From positions 1-13,303 of the forward strand of contig JAKPRU010000677.1 of the NCBI GenBank assembly GCA_029557025.1: 13,303 bases of DNA, in the 5' to 3' direction. This document shows positions 5,440 through 13,303 of the stretch, one piece after another (position 1 is the first letter of the stretch; every line of letters begins with the position of its first letter). Source of the DNA: Candidatus Omnitrophota bacterium (GTDB taxonomy: Bacteria > Hinthialibacterota > Hinthialibacteria > Hinthialibacterales > JAKPRU01). The position numbers and the translations under genes were made by a program. The notes beneath the pieces are model-generated. The model was not told where the DNA came from and made no database searches. It saw only the letters and a program-made list of their open reading frames with translations.

Positions 5440-8400
5440 ATGATGCCGGAAGAAAACCGCATGGGTTCTTCCCTGCAAGACTTTATGGCCCGCGTTTCAG
5501 CCCTCGCCGCCGTACATCGTCGGAGGGTTCTGCTTCGATGGTCGCTGATTTTCGCAATCTATGGATTGCTTTCGCTGGCCTTTCTCATTCTTGCCGGGTA
5601 TCTCACCGGCTTCTCCTTTGCAGGTCTGAATACCGCTGCCTGTGTGGTAATTGCCGGCGCTTTGTGGCTCATTGTCGATATCTCAAGAATCCTCTTCTCC
5701 GGAAAACTCTCCAGCCGCGATCTGCTGAAACGATACCAGGAGAAACACCCGGAAACATGCGATCGCCTTCTCACCGCACAGGATTTGGTGAAATCCCCCC
5801 AGGATATTGACCGTTTGGGATATTCCCGCGAATTAGCTCTCCGCACCGTCGATTTTGCCGAGGAATATCTCGAAAATCTCCTGAAAGAGGAATATCGGCG
5901 ACCTCCCGTTGAACCACCTGTTGCAATCATCGCCGGGCTGGTCGGCTTCGGTGTGGCCGCGCTGCTTCTTCTGCCGACAGGAAATAACGCTGGACGAGAG
6001 TTGTGGGATTCGATGAACGCCTGGTGGATGGAGCCGGTTGTGGTAACCGAAGGAAACATTCTCCTGACCGGTCCCGAACGGGTCCCGCGCGGCTCACCCG
6101 CCACACTTACCATCAGCGTACCCAGACAATCCGCCTCAACAGACATAAACACACACCTCTCTCCCCCAAAGATTGGGGGAGACACAGAGGGGGTTGACTT
6201 CCACCCCATCCTCCACATCCAAAAATCCGGCCAGTGGCAACGAATCCCGCTGGAACTCGCCCCCGATGGTTCCGCTCGCTATACTGTGCCCGCTGTCCAG
6301 GAATCGTTTGCCTGCCTGGTCACCGCCGGCGAACTCGCTTCCGAAAGACTCGTCATCCGCCCGGTCGATCCCCCTGTTCTGGCAGGAATCTCCTGGACTG
6401 TCACCCCTCCTGCTTACACACGCCTGCCCGAACGCAAATGGACCGGTGGCCTTACGCAGGTCGTGGTCCCCATGGGCAGCACTGTCGAGGCCCTTGTTCG
6501 CGCCGACCAGCCTCTTACCGCCGCAACCTGGCTTCTGGGCGATACACGAATCCCCATGAATGCAACGGACACCGTTGCTGTCGCGTCCGTCCAGGTGTTT
6601 TTGCCCTCCCCCTTCGTGTTCGAACTCGTAAATGATCTCGCGATGACCGCGTATTCCGCCACGGAATCCATCTCTGTCCTGCCCGACCGCACTCCCGAGG
6701 CCACCATTCAATCTCCGGCACAGACCGCGGATATCGGCCAGTCGCAGCAGCCTGAGATTCGCGCATCCGCCACGGATGATTACGGACTCCAGCGCGTTCT
6801 TCTCTGCTATGAAATCAACTACCAGGAGGCACAACGGTTCACTACGGAACTGTGGGCCGCTCAGGATGTTGTGCAATGCCCAACGGAAATCGTCGTCACC
6901 TATAATTGGGACCTCAACCCGTTCAAACTGATCCCTGGCGATGAAATCTCCTATTACATCGAGGCTTGGGATAACGATCCGTTCGCGCAGTCCAAGTCCG
7001 GGCGATCTCCCACATACATCCTTCGCTCGCCCAGCCTGGCGGATGTCTATCAGGAATTGTTCTCCAAGGAGACTCAACAGGTAGATACGATGGAGAATAT
7101 CGTCGAAAAACAACACTCCATCACCGAGGAAGTCCAGGATATCGCCGAAAATATCAAGGAAAAAACTGAACAACAAAAAGCGGAGGAGGGAAGCAAAAAC
7201 TCTCTTTTCCCCGAACAGCAGCGACTGGAGGACCTCCAAAAACGTCAGGAGGAACTTCAAAGCCAGATGAACGAGCTCCAGCAGGAAATCGGCGAGATGA
7301 CACAGAATGATCCTTCCGAATCCGACCGGAAGGCCGGGTTCTCCGTTGAAACATTGGAAAAAATGGAGCGGATCCGCGAACTGATGAGCCAGATGCTCGA
7401 TCAGCAGGGTAAGGAACTCCTCCAGAAAGTCGAACAGGTTATCCAGGATCTCTCCGAGAAAGTCGAACCGGCCGCCGTTGAGCAGATGCAGTTCTCCTTC
7501 GAAAAATTCGAAAAAGAACTGGATCGAACACTCAACCAAATGCAGGCCGCTTACCAGGTCCGCCAACTGGAGGGCCTCTGGCGTGTTGCCGAGGAAATGG
7601 CCGAACGCCAGGACCGACTCCAGCGGAATACCCAACAACTCGCCGAGGACATGCAGAATCCCCACAAGGACCCGGAACAAATCGCCCGCGACCAGGCCGC
7701 TCTCGAACAGCGCCAGAATGCCCTCTCTCAGGATGCTCAGAACATGCTGAATGCCATGGACAAACTCGCGGAAAACATGACCCAAATAAACCCGCAATTG
7801 AGCGGTAAATTGCAGAAAATGGCCGAGTCCGGACGAAATGAACTAAGCCGAAACATGCAGCAGGCAAGCGAAAAACTCGCGCAAAAAGACCTCTCTGGCG
7901 CTCAACAGTCCATGCAAAACGCACGCGATCAACTCAACAAAATGGCCTCCGAACTTCAGCAGGAATTCGGCAACCTCGGCGGATTAAGTATGCAACTGGA
8001 CCTCGAACGGATTACACGCCTCATCGACCGCACCCTCTTCCTCTCCGAACAACAGGAAAGGCTCGTCGCTTCCTCTTCGCCTCTCTCTCCGCCTGCGGAA
8101 ATCCTTGAACTGGAAGTCCTCTATGCTCAGGAAGCCGCGCGAATCGCCAATGTCTGGAAAGAAATCATCGCCGGTAATCCCTTCGCGGATGTCTCTGTCA
8201 TTCCCCTTATGGAATCCGCCGAGGCAGGGATGCGCCAATCCGTCCAAATCTCCGAAAATGAAACCTGGATTCCCCATGGCCCCGCGCACTCCGCCCTCAC
8301 CAACATCAATGAGGCCGTCCGCGCCATGCTCGAAAGCATGAACACCCTCATGCAGCAGGCCGCCCAGCAGATGGGGGCGGAAGGTTTCTTCGATCAACTC

Positions 8401-8916
8401 CAGCAACTCATCGAGCAGCAGCAGCAACTCAATCAGGAATCGGGACGCCTTCAGCAACAGCAAGCCCGGGGCGAAGATATTTACTCCCAACTTCAACGCA
8501 TGGCCACACAGCAGGCCCGTATTCGCAAAGAACTTCAAGAATTGATGCGTAAGTATCGCCACATGAATAACTTACAAAGTAAACTCGATTCGGTGACCAA
8601 GGAGATGGAAGAGGTCGAACAGCAAATCCAGGAAGCCAAACTGGATCGCGAACTCAAAGAAAAACAGGATCATATCCTTACTCGCATGTTGGAGGCCCAA
8701 GTCTCCCAGGAACAGGACACCTACGGCAAACGCCGAAAGGCGGAACGGCCCACCGGTCAGGAGGGCGAGTCCAATCCAACCGACCAAGTCATCCCCGGTT
8801 CCGAACAGGAAATCCGCGATATCTATAGTGAGTCCGACTCGCAGTTCGTTCCTTCACGGTATCGGGAGTTGGTCAAGCGGTATTTTCGAAGGATGGTGCA
8901 ACAGGAATCCTTATGA
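5440..8916 (+). CDS. Large DUF4175-like membrane protein with long Gln/Glu-rich coiled coil
   Basis: A 1158-residue protein of unknown function. Three hydrophobic segments (about 35-57, 62-86 and 160-180) anchor it in the inner membrane. A beta-rich, Ig-like region follows (about 200-530), with TPPAYTRLP (322-330) and ATDDYGL (444-450), both typical of the DUF4175-type family. From about 541 to 1100 it is a long helical region rich in Gln, Glu and Met, predicted coiled coil. The C-terminus has VPSRYRELVKRYF (1137-1149), a tail common in such proteins. It is longer than the usual DUF4175 proteins of alphaproteobacteria. The start at 5440 has a strong ribosome binding site; a second ATG follows at once. 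Residues 241-253 are encoded by a palindromic repeat inserted in frame. It overlaps the next gene by 4 bases (ATGA), so the two are probably made together. The family name is an inference from architecture and motifs. Confidence 0.7.
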   Translation: MMPEENRMGSSLQDFMARVSALAAVHRRRVLLRWSLIFAIYGLLSLAFLILAGYLTGFSFAGLNTAACVVIAGALWLIVDISRILFSGKLSSRDLLKRYQEKHPETCDRLLTAQDLVKSPQDIDRLGYSRELALRTVDFAEEYLENLLKEEYRRPPVEPPVAIIAGLVGFGVAALLLLPTGNNAGRELWDSMNAWWMEPVVVTEGNILLTGPERVPRGSPATLTISVPRQSASTDINTHLSPPKIGGDTEGVDFHPILHIQKSGQWQRIPLELAPDGSARYTVPAVQESFACLVTAGELASERLVIRPVDPPVLAGISWTVTPPAYTRLPERKWTGGLTQVVVPMGSTVEALVRADQPLTAATWLLGDTRIPMNATDTVAVASVQVFLPSPFVFELVNDLAMTAYSATESISVLPDRTPEATIQSPAQTADIGQSQQPEIRASATDDYGLQRVLLCYEINYQEAQRFTTELWAAQDVVQCPTEIVVTYNWDLNPFKLIPGDEISYYIEAWDNDPFAQSKSGRSPTYILRSPSLADVYQELFSKETQQVDTMENIVEKQHSITEEVQDIAENIKEKTEQQKAEEGSKNSLFPEQQRLEDLQKRQEELQSQMNELQQEIGEMTQNDPSESDRKAGFSVETLEKMERIRELMSQMLDQQGKELLQKVEQVIQDLSEKVEPAAVEQMQFSFEKFEKELDRTLNQMQAAYQVRQLEGLWRVAEEMAERQDRLQRNTQQLAEDMQNPHKDPEQIARDQAALEQRQNALSQDAQNMLNAMDKLAENMTQINPQLSGKLQKMAESGRNELSRNMQQASEKLAQKDLSGAQQSMQNARDQLNKMASELQQEFGNLGGLSMQLDLERITRLIDRTLFLSEQQERLVASSSPLSPPAEILELEVLYAQEAARIANVWKEIIAGNPFADVSVIPLMESAEAGMRQSVQISENETWIPHGPAHSALTNINEAVRAMLESMNTLMQQAAQQMGAEGFFDQLQQLIEQQQQLNQESGRLQQQQARGEDIYSQLQRMATQQARIRKELQELMRKYRHMNNLQSKLDSVTKEMEEVEQQIQEAKLDRELKEKQDHILTRMLEAQVSQEQDTYGKRRKAERPTGQEGESNPTDQVIPGSEQEIRDIYSESDSQFVPSRYRELVKRYFRRMVQQESL
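6160..6199. repeat. Palindromic repeat element copy 2, in frame inside the DUF4175-like gene
   Basis: The arms CTCCCCCAA (6161-6169) and TTGGGGGAG (6173-6181) pair perfectly around an AGA loop, extended by T6160-A6182. The tail ends GGGGGTTGACT (6189-6199). Compared with copy 1, two stem pairs have changed on both sides (C-G to T-A at the outer pair, G-C to A-T at the inner pair), so pairing is kept. It encodes SPPKIGGDTEGVD (241-253) in a different reading frame from copy 1. That shows the similarity is at DNA level, not a shared protein motif. Confidence 0.85.
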
Positions 8917-11558
8917 CAATTCGATCGCATCCAGGCAGCCTTTCGCGCCTTCTTTTCGTTTGTTTCTCTTTCACACTTTTCTTCATGGCAGCGCCCCCCG
9001 TCCCGGCACAGGTCGGAAACGTCCATCAAAGTGTCCTGGAGGAGATTCAAAACCTGGAGTCCCGCCTGCAGGAAAACCTTCCGCCAAACGAGGAAACAGC
9101 CCTCCTCTGGCAACTTTCAGAGCGTGCCCGGTTGGTAAATGATAATGTCCGCGTCCGCTATGCCTTAACCCGCCTCCGCGAGTCCCCCGGCTGGGCCGAG
9201 TTCCCGTGGAAACGCGATGCGCTCCTGCAAGCCGCTCTATTAGAGGAACGCTTCAGCCGGTTCGGTCCCGCCGCGGAGCTGTATGGCAAAATTGTCCGTG
9301 AAGAAATCCCCAGGCCGTCTCCTCTTACCATCGACTCCCCCTATGTCGGATATGCCCTCCGGTGGGCCGAATGCCTCGAAAACTGCGGCGACAACGGAAG
9401 AGCGGCGGAAATCTACCAGGACTTGCTGACCGATATGCCGCAAGATCAGGCCGCCGGTATCCTGATTTACCTCATCCGCAACTATCGCTACGGTCGCCCC
9501 TCCCCCGATGACATCGAACGTCTGGCCGAGCGGGTCCGCGCAATCGATGCTCCCACTCTTCAATGGGAGCTGGCGAAAATGTATGTCGGCAAGGGCCTGT
9601 ATGACAAAGCCGTGGAGATATTCGACCGTTTCTGGCCGGACCAGGCCAAACTCGCTGTCGAGTGTCTCGATGAGTTCCTGACCGCCTATCGTGCCACGGG
9701 AAAACTCGACACGATCCTTCAAGATGCCGAAACACACGTGCAGGATCGCCACATCGCGCATTTCCTCGCGGCGGCTTATCAGCGCTTGGGTATGCCGGAA
9801 CAATCCTTATCGGTCATCCGACGGTGCAGGGAATCGACCCTGGAATCTCTGGCCGCCAAGTTCAACATCTCCCCTGCCTCCGCCGCCGAACGGTTGCCCG
9901 TTCCTCTTACAACTTTCCTGCCGGAATTCAACGCCCTCGAATATGAGGCCCTGCGCGCCGTGGCCGATGCCACAGCCGCTTTGGATTTTGCGCTCCGAAT
10001 GTGTCGGCAAAAATCCCGCGAAATCCGCTGGTATGAGGCCGCAACCGCTCGGGCCGATGTGGACCCTGTCCCACTCTGGCGTCTTTATATCGAGGCAAAT
10101 GACCACAACCCTTCCGCATACCAGCAGGCCGCCCGGTCCCTCGCGCAACTCCACCATGCCACCGAGGCTCTCGACCTTCTTCGCGAGGGCGCGTCGCAGG
10201 CCCCCGGCGTTGTCACCGCCCTGGCCTATGCGGATGCCCTTATCGCCGACGGCTCCTGTGAGGGCGCTCTCCAACAGTATCGCCTCATCCGCGCGCAGAA
10301 TTGGGCACAGGATTACTTCCTTGCAAAACATATCGAACCGATGCTCGATCAACCCGACCTCAGCAAGGCCCTTCGCTCCCTGTTGAAAGATCGATTGAAA
10401 CAACCACAAACCGAATCCTGGGAAGATCAGGTCCTCCGCGAAATCCTGTATCGGGAAGGAGACCTCAAAACACTCCTCGATTGGGCATCCCGCGACACAT
10501 CCGGCGCGGCCGCCGTCGATCTCGCACAATGGGCTTTATACAAGGGTTTTCCAAAACTGGCCCTTGAGGCTTACCAGTCCGTTCCTCCCGACAGCCTGTA
10601 CCGGGACACCGCCCGAATCGAAATGGCTCGCGTTCTCCGCGACCTCGGAAGGGAGGATGTCGAAACCTGTCAGCGCATCGCCGGTCTCCTGGATCCCATT
10701 GTGAGCGAAATCAAAGTGGAACCCGCCGACTCGCCCGTCGCAAAATACAAGAAACTTGAAATCCTCGATCTGTGGGCACGAGTCAAAATCTCCGGGACCC
10801 AGGGTATGGAGGTTCTCCAGCGCTTGTATACCATTTTCGGCCAGGACCGCCAGGCCGTTCTCGCAACATACCCCGACCTGGATACCGACTGCCTCCTGCT
10901 CCTGCGAGGACTCGCCCTCTCCCAAGTGGGATCCCTGGCCGAGGCCATTGAGGAGTTCCATGCCGTTCGCGCCGGTCCCTTCCGCCCCGAGGCCGACTTC
11001 TATGAAGCCCGGGCCTTGTTCTGGCAGGAAGACTACGATAGATCAAGGACTCTGTTCGAGCATCTTGTTACAAATCCCTCCGGTTGGCGTTTTATGAATG
11101 ACGGGCTACAATATCTCACGTTTTTCCAGCAACTGAGCTTCGGATCACTCCAATTGCTCTCCCGGGCTGCTTTTCTCGTCTGGCAGGGACGATGGGAGGA
11201 TGCCGAGTCGGTCTTTCGAGACCTCTCCGTTGAGGAAAATGGCAACGACATCGGCGAGTGGGCACGATATCAAATCGGGCAGTCTTACCTTAAAGCCGGA
11301 AAACTGGATCGTGCCGTAACCGAATGGAATGGCCTCTCCCAGGATGGACGATATGCCTGGTTGCGCAACCGCCTCGGCCTCGAACTGGCGGCGCACCTTC
11401 CGTCCGACGCTTCGGATGAAATCCGACGAGAGAAATGGCTGAAAGCAATTATTACCGGGGATGGGGATACGCTGCTCAGCGATCTCGCCCGGCTTAAACT
11501 GAAACGGAGTACGGAATCGGTTCCGCCGTCTTCACGTAGATCGACAGGAGATGTCTAA
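8913..11558 (+). CDS. Exported TPR-like (alpha-solenoid) protein of unknown function
   Basis: An 881-residue protein starting with a typical Sec signal peptide: basic start, hydrophobic core LLFVCFSFTLFF (13-24), and a likely signal peptidase I site after VPA (30-32). It should therefore be periplasmic or cell-surface. The rest is almost entirely helical, with degenerate tetratricopeptide-like helix pairs, for example around 143-174 (YALRWAECLENCGDNGRAAEIYQDL), 663-686, 697-718, 750-771 and 783-810 (YQIGQSYLKAGKLDRAVTEW). No enzyme motif is visible. The ATG overlaps the stop of the DUF4175-like gene (ATGA), and the next gene starts immediately after its stop. This suggests a scaffold or assembly partner for the upstream membrane protein or the downstream pilin-like protein. 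TPR proteins are poor guides to function, so the role is left open. Confidence 0.75.
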   Translation: MTIRSHPGSLSRLLFVCFSFTLFFMAAPPVPAQVGNVHQSVLEEIQNLESRLQENLPPNEETALLWQLSERARLVNDNVRVRYALTRLRESPGWAEFPWKRDALLQAALLEERFSRFGPAAELYGKIVREEIPRPSPLTIDSPYVGYALRWAECLENCGDNGRAAEIYQDLLTDMPQDQAAGILIYLIRNYRYGRPSPDDIERLAERVRAIDAPTLQWELAKMYVGKGLYDKAVEIFDRFWPDQAKLAVECLDEFLTAYRATGKLDTILQDAETHVQDRHIAHFLAAAYQRLGMPEQSLSVIRRCRESTLESLAAKFNISPASAAERLPVPLTTFLPEFNALEYEALRAVADATAALDFALRMCRQKSREIRWYEAATARADVDPVPLWRLYIEANDHNPSAYQQAARSLAQLHHATEALDLLREGASQAPGVVTALAYADALIADGSCEGALQQYRLIRAQNWAQDYFLAKHIEPMLDQPDLSKALRSLLKDRLKQPQTESWEDQVLREILYREGDLKTLLDWASRDTSGAAAVDLAQWALYKGFPKLALEAYQSVPPDSLYRDTARIEMARVLRDLGREDVETCQRIAGLLDPIVSEIKVEPADSPVAKYKKLEILDLWARVKISGTQGMEVLQRLYTIFGQDRQAVLATYPDLDTDCLLLLRGLALSQVGSLAEAIEEFHAVRAGPFRPEADFYEARALFWQEDYDRSRTLFEHLVTNPSGWRFMNDGLQYLTFFQQLSFGSLQLLSRAAFLVWQGRWEDAESVFRDLSVEENGNDIGEWARYQIGQSYLKAGKLDRAVTEWNGLSQDGRYAWLRNRLGLELAAHLPSDASDEIRREKWLKAIITGDGDTLLSDLARLKLKRSTESVPPSSRRSTGDV
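11546..11550 (+). promoter_or_regulatory. Ribosome binding site of the pilin-like gene
   Basis: AGGAG lies at the end of the TPR-like gene, eight bases before ATG 11559. It supports that start over the in-frame ATG of residue 20 (11616). Confidence 0.7.
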
Positions 11559-12383
11559 ATGACTCAACCCGCTGTGTCGCAGGGAAGGGAATACGAGGAT
11601 ACCGCTCCGGGTGGAATGCGTCTCTCCTATGGCGAACTCATCACTCTCGCCGTGGCCTTCTGCATGATCGCATTCGTCGCCGTTCCCAGCTTTCTGAACG
11701 CACTCTATGAAATTCGCGGGCGCGAATGCAGTAACCGCTTGGAACTCATCTACCGGATACTATCCGATATCGCTAAAGAACGCGGCACACAACCCGGCAA
11801 CGAAATCTGCCAGGTCTTCGATGTCAATCTCCGCCTGGATCGCATGAAAGCTTTCATCAAAATCGGCGCAGAACCCGACTGCCCCGATGTCGGCGACTAT
11901 ATCGTCGATCTCCACTTGGGCATGGATGGCCGCCCCATCCCGCCCAAATGCGCACTCGGTTCCTGGTTCTTCTGTATGCACGACCTCCGCGATCCGAAAG
12001 CCTTGACCATCAGCCTTCGCGATGCCTCCGATGAACTCTCCGTTCATTTGCGTACACTATTCTCGGAGGATCTGGTCAAGTCCATCGACGAGTATACGGG
12101 ACTCGGCCCCCCGCCTGTCGACCTTCAGCGAAACCTTGTCGATGAACTCAACCGGATCATCCTCAAAGAAAACCTTTACTCGGAACAACGGTTTGCCCAC
12201 GTCAAATTGAGCAAAAAAGTGCTCCAGGAAATCGGCAAACCCCTCGAAGGCGAAGATATGACACGATTTAACCGCCTCTTGCTGGAGGAGGCCTACCCCG
12301 GCCGATTTGTAAAAAGGAAATTGAAACCAGGGAGCGAGCATCTCCATCGGTTTGTTCCGCCTGCAACGGCTCCCTCCGGTTAA
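11559..12383 (+). CDS. Type IV pilin-like membrane protein lacking the prepilin cleavage glycine, with C-terminal extension
   Basis: A 274-residue protein with one hydrophobic helix (about 27-48, ELITLAVAFCMIAFVAVPSF). Numbered as a mature pilin from L22, it has Glu at +5 (E26), Leu at +6 and Pro at +22 (P43), as in type IV pilins. But the -1 position is Arg instead of the essential Gly, and the leader is 21 residues. After the helix come CSNRLELIYRIL (57-68), then C108-P-x-x-G-x-Y (108-114) and P-x-C-x-x-G (129-134). Both match the C-P-x-G-G-x-Y ... P-x-C block of many short pilins. About 140 further residues, without known motifs, extend it well beyond the usual 110-160. It starts directly at the end of the TPR-like gene and is followed after 15 bases by an NtrC-family regulator. 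It may be an uncleaved membrane-anchored relative of pseudopilins; the family link is an inference from this motif pattern. Confidence 0.6.
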   Translation: MTQPAVSQGREYEDTAPGGMRLSYGELITLAVAFCMIAFVAVPSFLNALYEIRGRECSNRLELIYRILSDIAKERGTQPGNEICQVFDVNLRLDRMKAFIKIGAEPDCPDVGDYIVDLHLGMDGRPIPPKCALGSWFFCMHDLRDPKALTISLRDASDELSVHLRTLFSEDLVKSIDEYTGLGPPPVDLQRNLVDELNRIILKENLYSEQRFAHVKLSKKVLQEIGKPLEGEDMTRFNRLLLEEAYPGRFVKRKLKPGSEHLHRFVPPATAPSG

Positions 12384-12386
12384 TTT

Positions 12387-12392
12387 GAAGGA
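12387..12392 (+). promoter_or_regulatory. Ribosome binding site of the NtrC-family gene
   Basis: GAAGGA lies six bases before ATG 12399, in the 15-base gap after the pilin-like gene. It decides the start, since translation from there gives the exact receiver-domain N-terminus ([10 protein letters not shown]). Confidence 0.75.
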
Positions 12393-12398
12393 ATTCCT

Positions 12399-13303
12399 AT
12401 GGCAACGATTCTCGTCGTTGATGATGAAGCACGAATGCGCAAGGTTATCTCCCTTGCCCTCGCCGAGGATGGCCATGAAATCCTGGAGGCCGAAAATGCC
12501 GCCCAGGCACTCGAAATCATCCGAAGCACCGCTCTGTCCCTGGTCATAACCGACCTGCGGATGCCCGGCGGCGACGGCACCGAGGTCCTCAAGGGCGCGC
12601 GTGCCACCAGCCTGCATCTTCCGGTTATCATTCTCACCGCCTACGGAACGGTTGAGAATGCCGTCCAGGCCCTCAAAGAGGGCGCTCATGACTACCTGCT
12701 CAAACCCTGCGATCTCGATGAATTAAAACTCTCCGTCAAAAAGGCCCTCTGGGTCCAGCAGATTACCCTCGAAAACCGTTACCTCCGCGAACAACTCTCC
12801 GGCAAGTCCGGGTACGGTGAACTCGTCGGGCGATCTCCCAAAATGGTTCGCGTGTTCGAACTGATCGCGCGAGTCGCCCAGGGCGACAGCACCATCCTGA
12901 TCCGTGGCGAAAGCGGAACCGGCAAGGAACTCGTCGCACGCGCCATTCACCGCGACAGCCCCCGACGCGAACAACCCTTTGTCGCCGTCAACTGCATGGC
13001 CCTCCCTTCCGACCTTCTGGAAAACGAACTGTTCGGTCACGTTCGCGGAGCATACACTGGCGCGGTCTCCACCTCCGTCGGAAAATTCGAACTGGCGGAT
13101 GGCGGAACTCTCTTCCTCGATGAAATCGGCGATATGCAGCCCAGAATGCAGGGCAAAATCCTCCGCGCCATTCAGGAAAAAGTCATCGAGCCGGTCGGCG
13201 GTAACCGAAGTAAGCACGTCGATGTCCGCATCGTGGCCGCTACCAATTCAAATCTGGAAGAAAAAGTAGAGAAGGGAGAAATGCGCGCCGACCTCTACTA
13301 CCG
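12399..13303 (+). CDS. NtrC-family sigma-54-dependent response regulator, 3'-truncated by window edge
   Basis: A two-component regulator that, once phosphorylated, uses ATP to activate sigma-54 RNA polymerase. About 301 residues are present. The receiver domain (1-~120) has acidic pocket D8/D9, phospho-acceptor D52 (VITDLRMPG), T80 and K102 (LLKP). The AAA+ domain starts near 141 (ELVGRSPKM), with Walker A GESGTGKE (170-177), the sigma-54 contact loop GAYTGA (217-222, Tyr instead of the usual Phe) and Walker B LFLDE (238-242) followed by [15 protein letters not shown] near the end is the sensor-1 region. The rest of the AAA+ domain and the expected Fis-type DNA-binding domain lie beyond the window. 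No partner histidine kinase is in the window. Its place after a pilin-like gene recalls PilR, but membership of that subgroup cannot be shown here. Confidence 0.95.
   Translation, partial: MATILVVDDEARMRKVISLALAEDGHEILEAENAAQALEIIRSTALSLVITDLRMPGGDGTEVLKGARATSLHLPVIILTAYGTVENAVQALKEGAHDYLLKPCDLDELKLSVKKALWVQQITLENRYLREQLSGKSGYGELVGRSPKMVRVFELIARVAQGDSTILIRGESGTGKELVARAIHRDSPRREQPFVAVNCMALPSDLLENELFGHVRGAYTGAVSTSVGKFELADGGTLFLDEIGDMQPRMQGKILRAIQEKVIEPVGGNRSKHVDVRIVAATNSNLEEKVEKGEMRADLYY

Noticed and set aside
5437..5447. Small palindrome GGCATGATGCC over the start codon of the DUF4175-like gene
   Set aside because: Five-base arms with a one-base centre cannot form a useful hairpin, and such short palindromes occur by chance.
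6136..7797. 553-codon open frame on the minus strand
   Set aside because: It is opposite the Gln/Glu-rich coiled-coil gene. CAG/GAG codons read as Leu on the other strand, so stops are rare. The product is a Leu/Phe-rich string without family motifs, while the + strand gene has clear domains and start signals.
8404..8466. CAG-rich run as a trinucleotide repeat
   Set aside because: Gln is coded by mixed CAG and CAA and mixed with Leu/Glu codons, so it is a normal part of the coiled coil rather than an expanded repeat.

Overview
The window is a gene-dense, moderately GC-rich stretch of bacterial chromosome. All ten recognised genes lie on the + strand. They are packed tightly: several start/stop overlaps of the ATGA or GTGA type, gaps of 0-22 bases elsewhere, and one longer gap of 53 bases. 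Both ends are cut, inside der on the left and inside a sigma-54 activator gene on the right. The Sec-type signal peptide, the three-helix membrane protein, the pilin-like protein and the NtrC-family regulator suggest a Gram-negative-type organism. The gene mix and the large DUF4175-like protein would fit an uncultivated planctomycete-like or related lineage, but the phylum cannot be fixed from this sequence alone.

Left part (1-3085), housekeeping: der (ribosome-assembly GTPase), plsY (acyl-phosphate-dependent glycerol-3-phosphate acyltransferase), hisA (histidine biosynthesis isomerase) and panD (aspartate decarboxylase making beta-alanine for pantothenate). They are in one probably co-translated run, although they belong to unrelated pathways. 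Middle (3082-5386): two GT-B fold, GT4-type glycosyltransferases, probably for a surface glycan; the first overlaps the panD stop codon.

Right part (5440-13303): a cell-envelope-looking run. It holds a 1158-residue membrane protein with a very long Gln/Glu-rich coiled coil (DUF4175-like), an 881-residue exported TPR-like protein, a pilin-like membrane protein that lacks the normal prepilin cleavage glycine, and an NtrC-family response regulator. No function is established for the first three. Their overlaps suggest they are made together, and the pilin-like gene beside a PilR/NtrC-like regulator is suggestive.

The most unusual signal is short repeated DNA inside coding sequence. Two copies of a 40-base palindromic element (10-bp stem, AGA loop, then a GGGGGTTGAC tail) lie in two different genes. 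They are read in different frames and have two compensating stem changes. A tandem 7-base repeat (AATCCGC type) lies within a third gene. All three preserve the open frame and add low-complexity peptide at places where the protein families would tolerate it.
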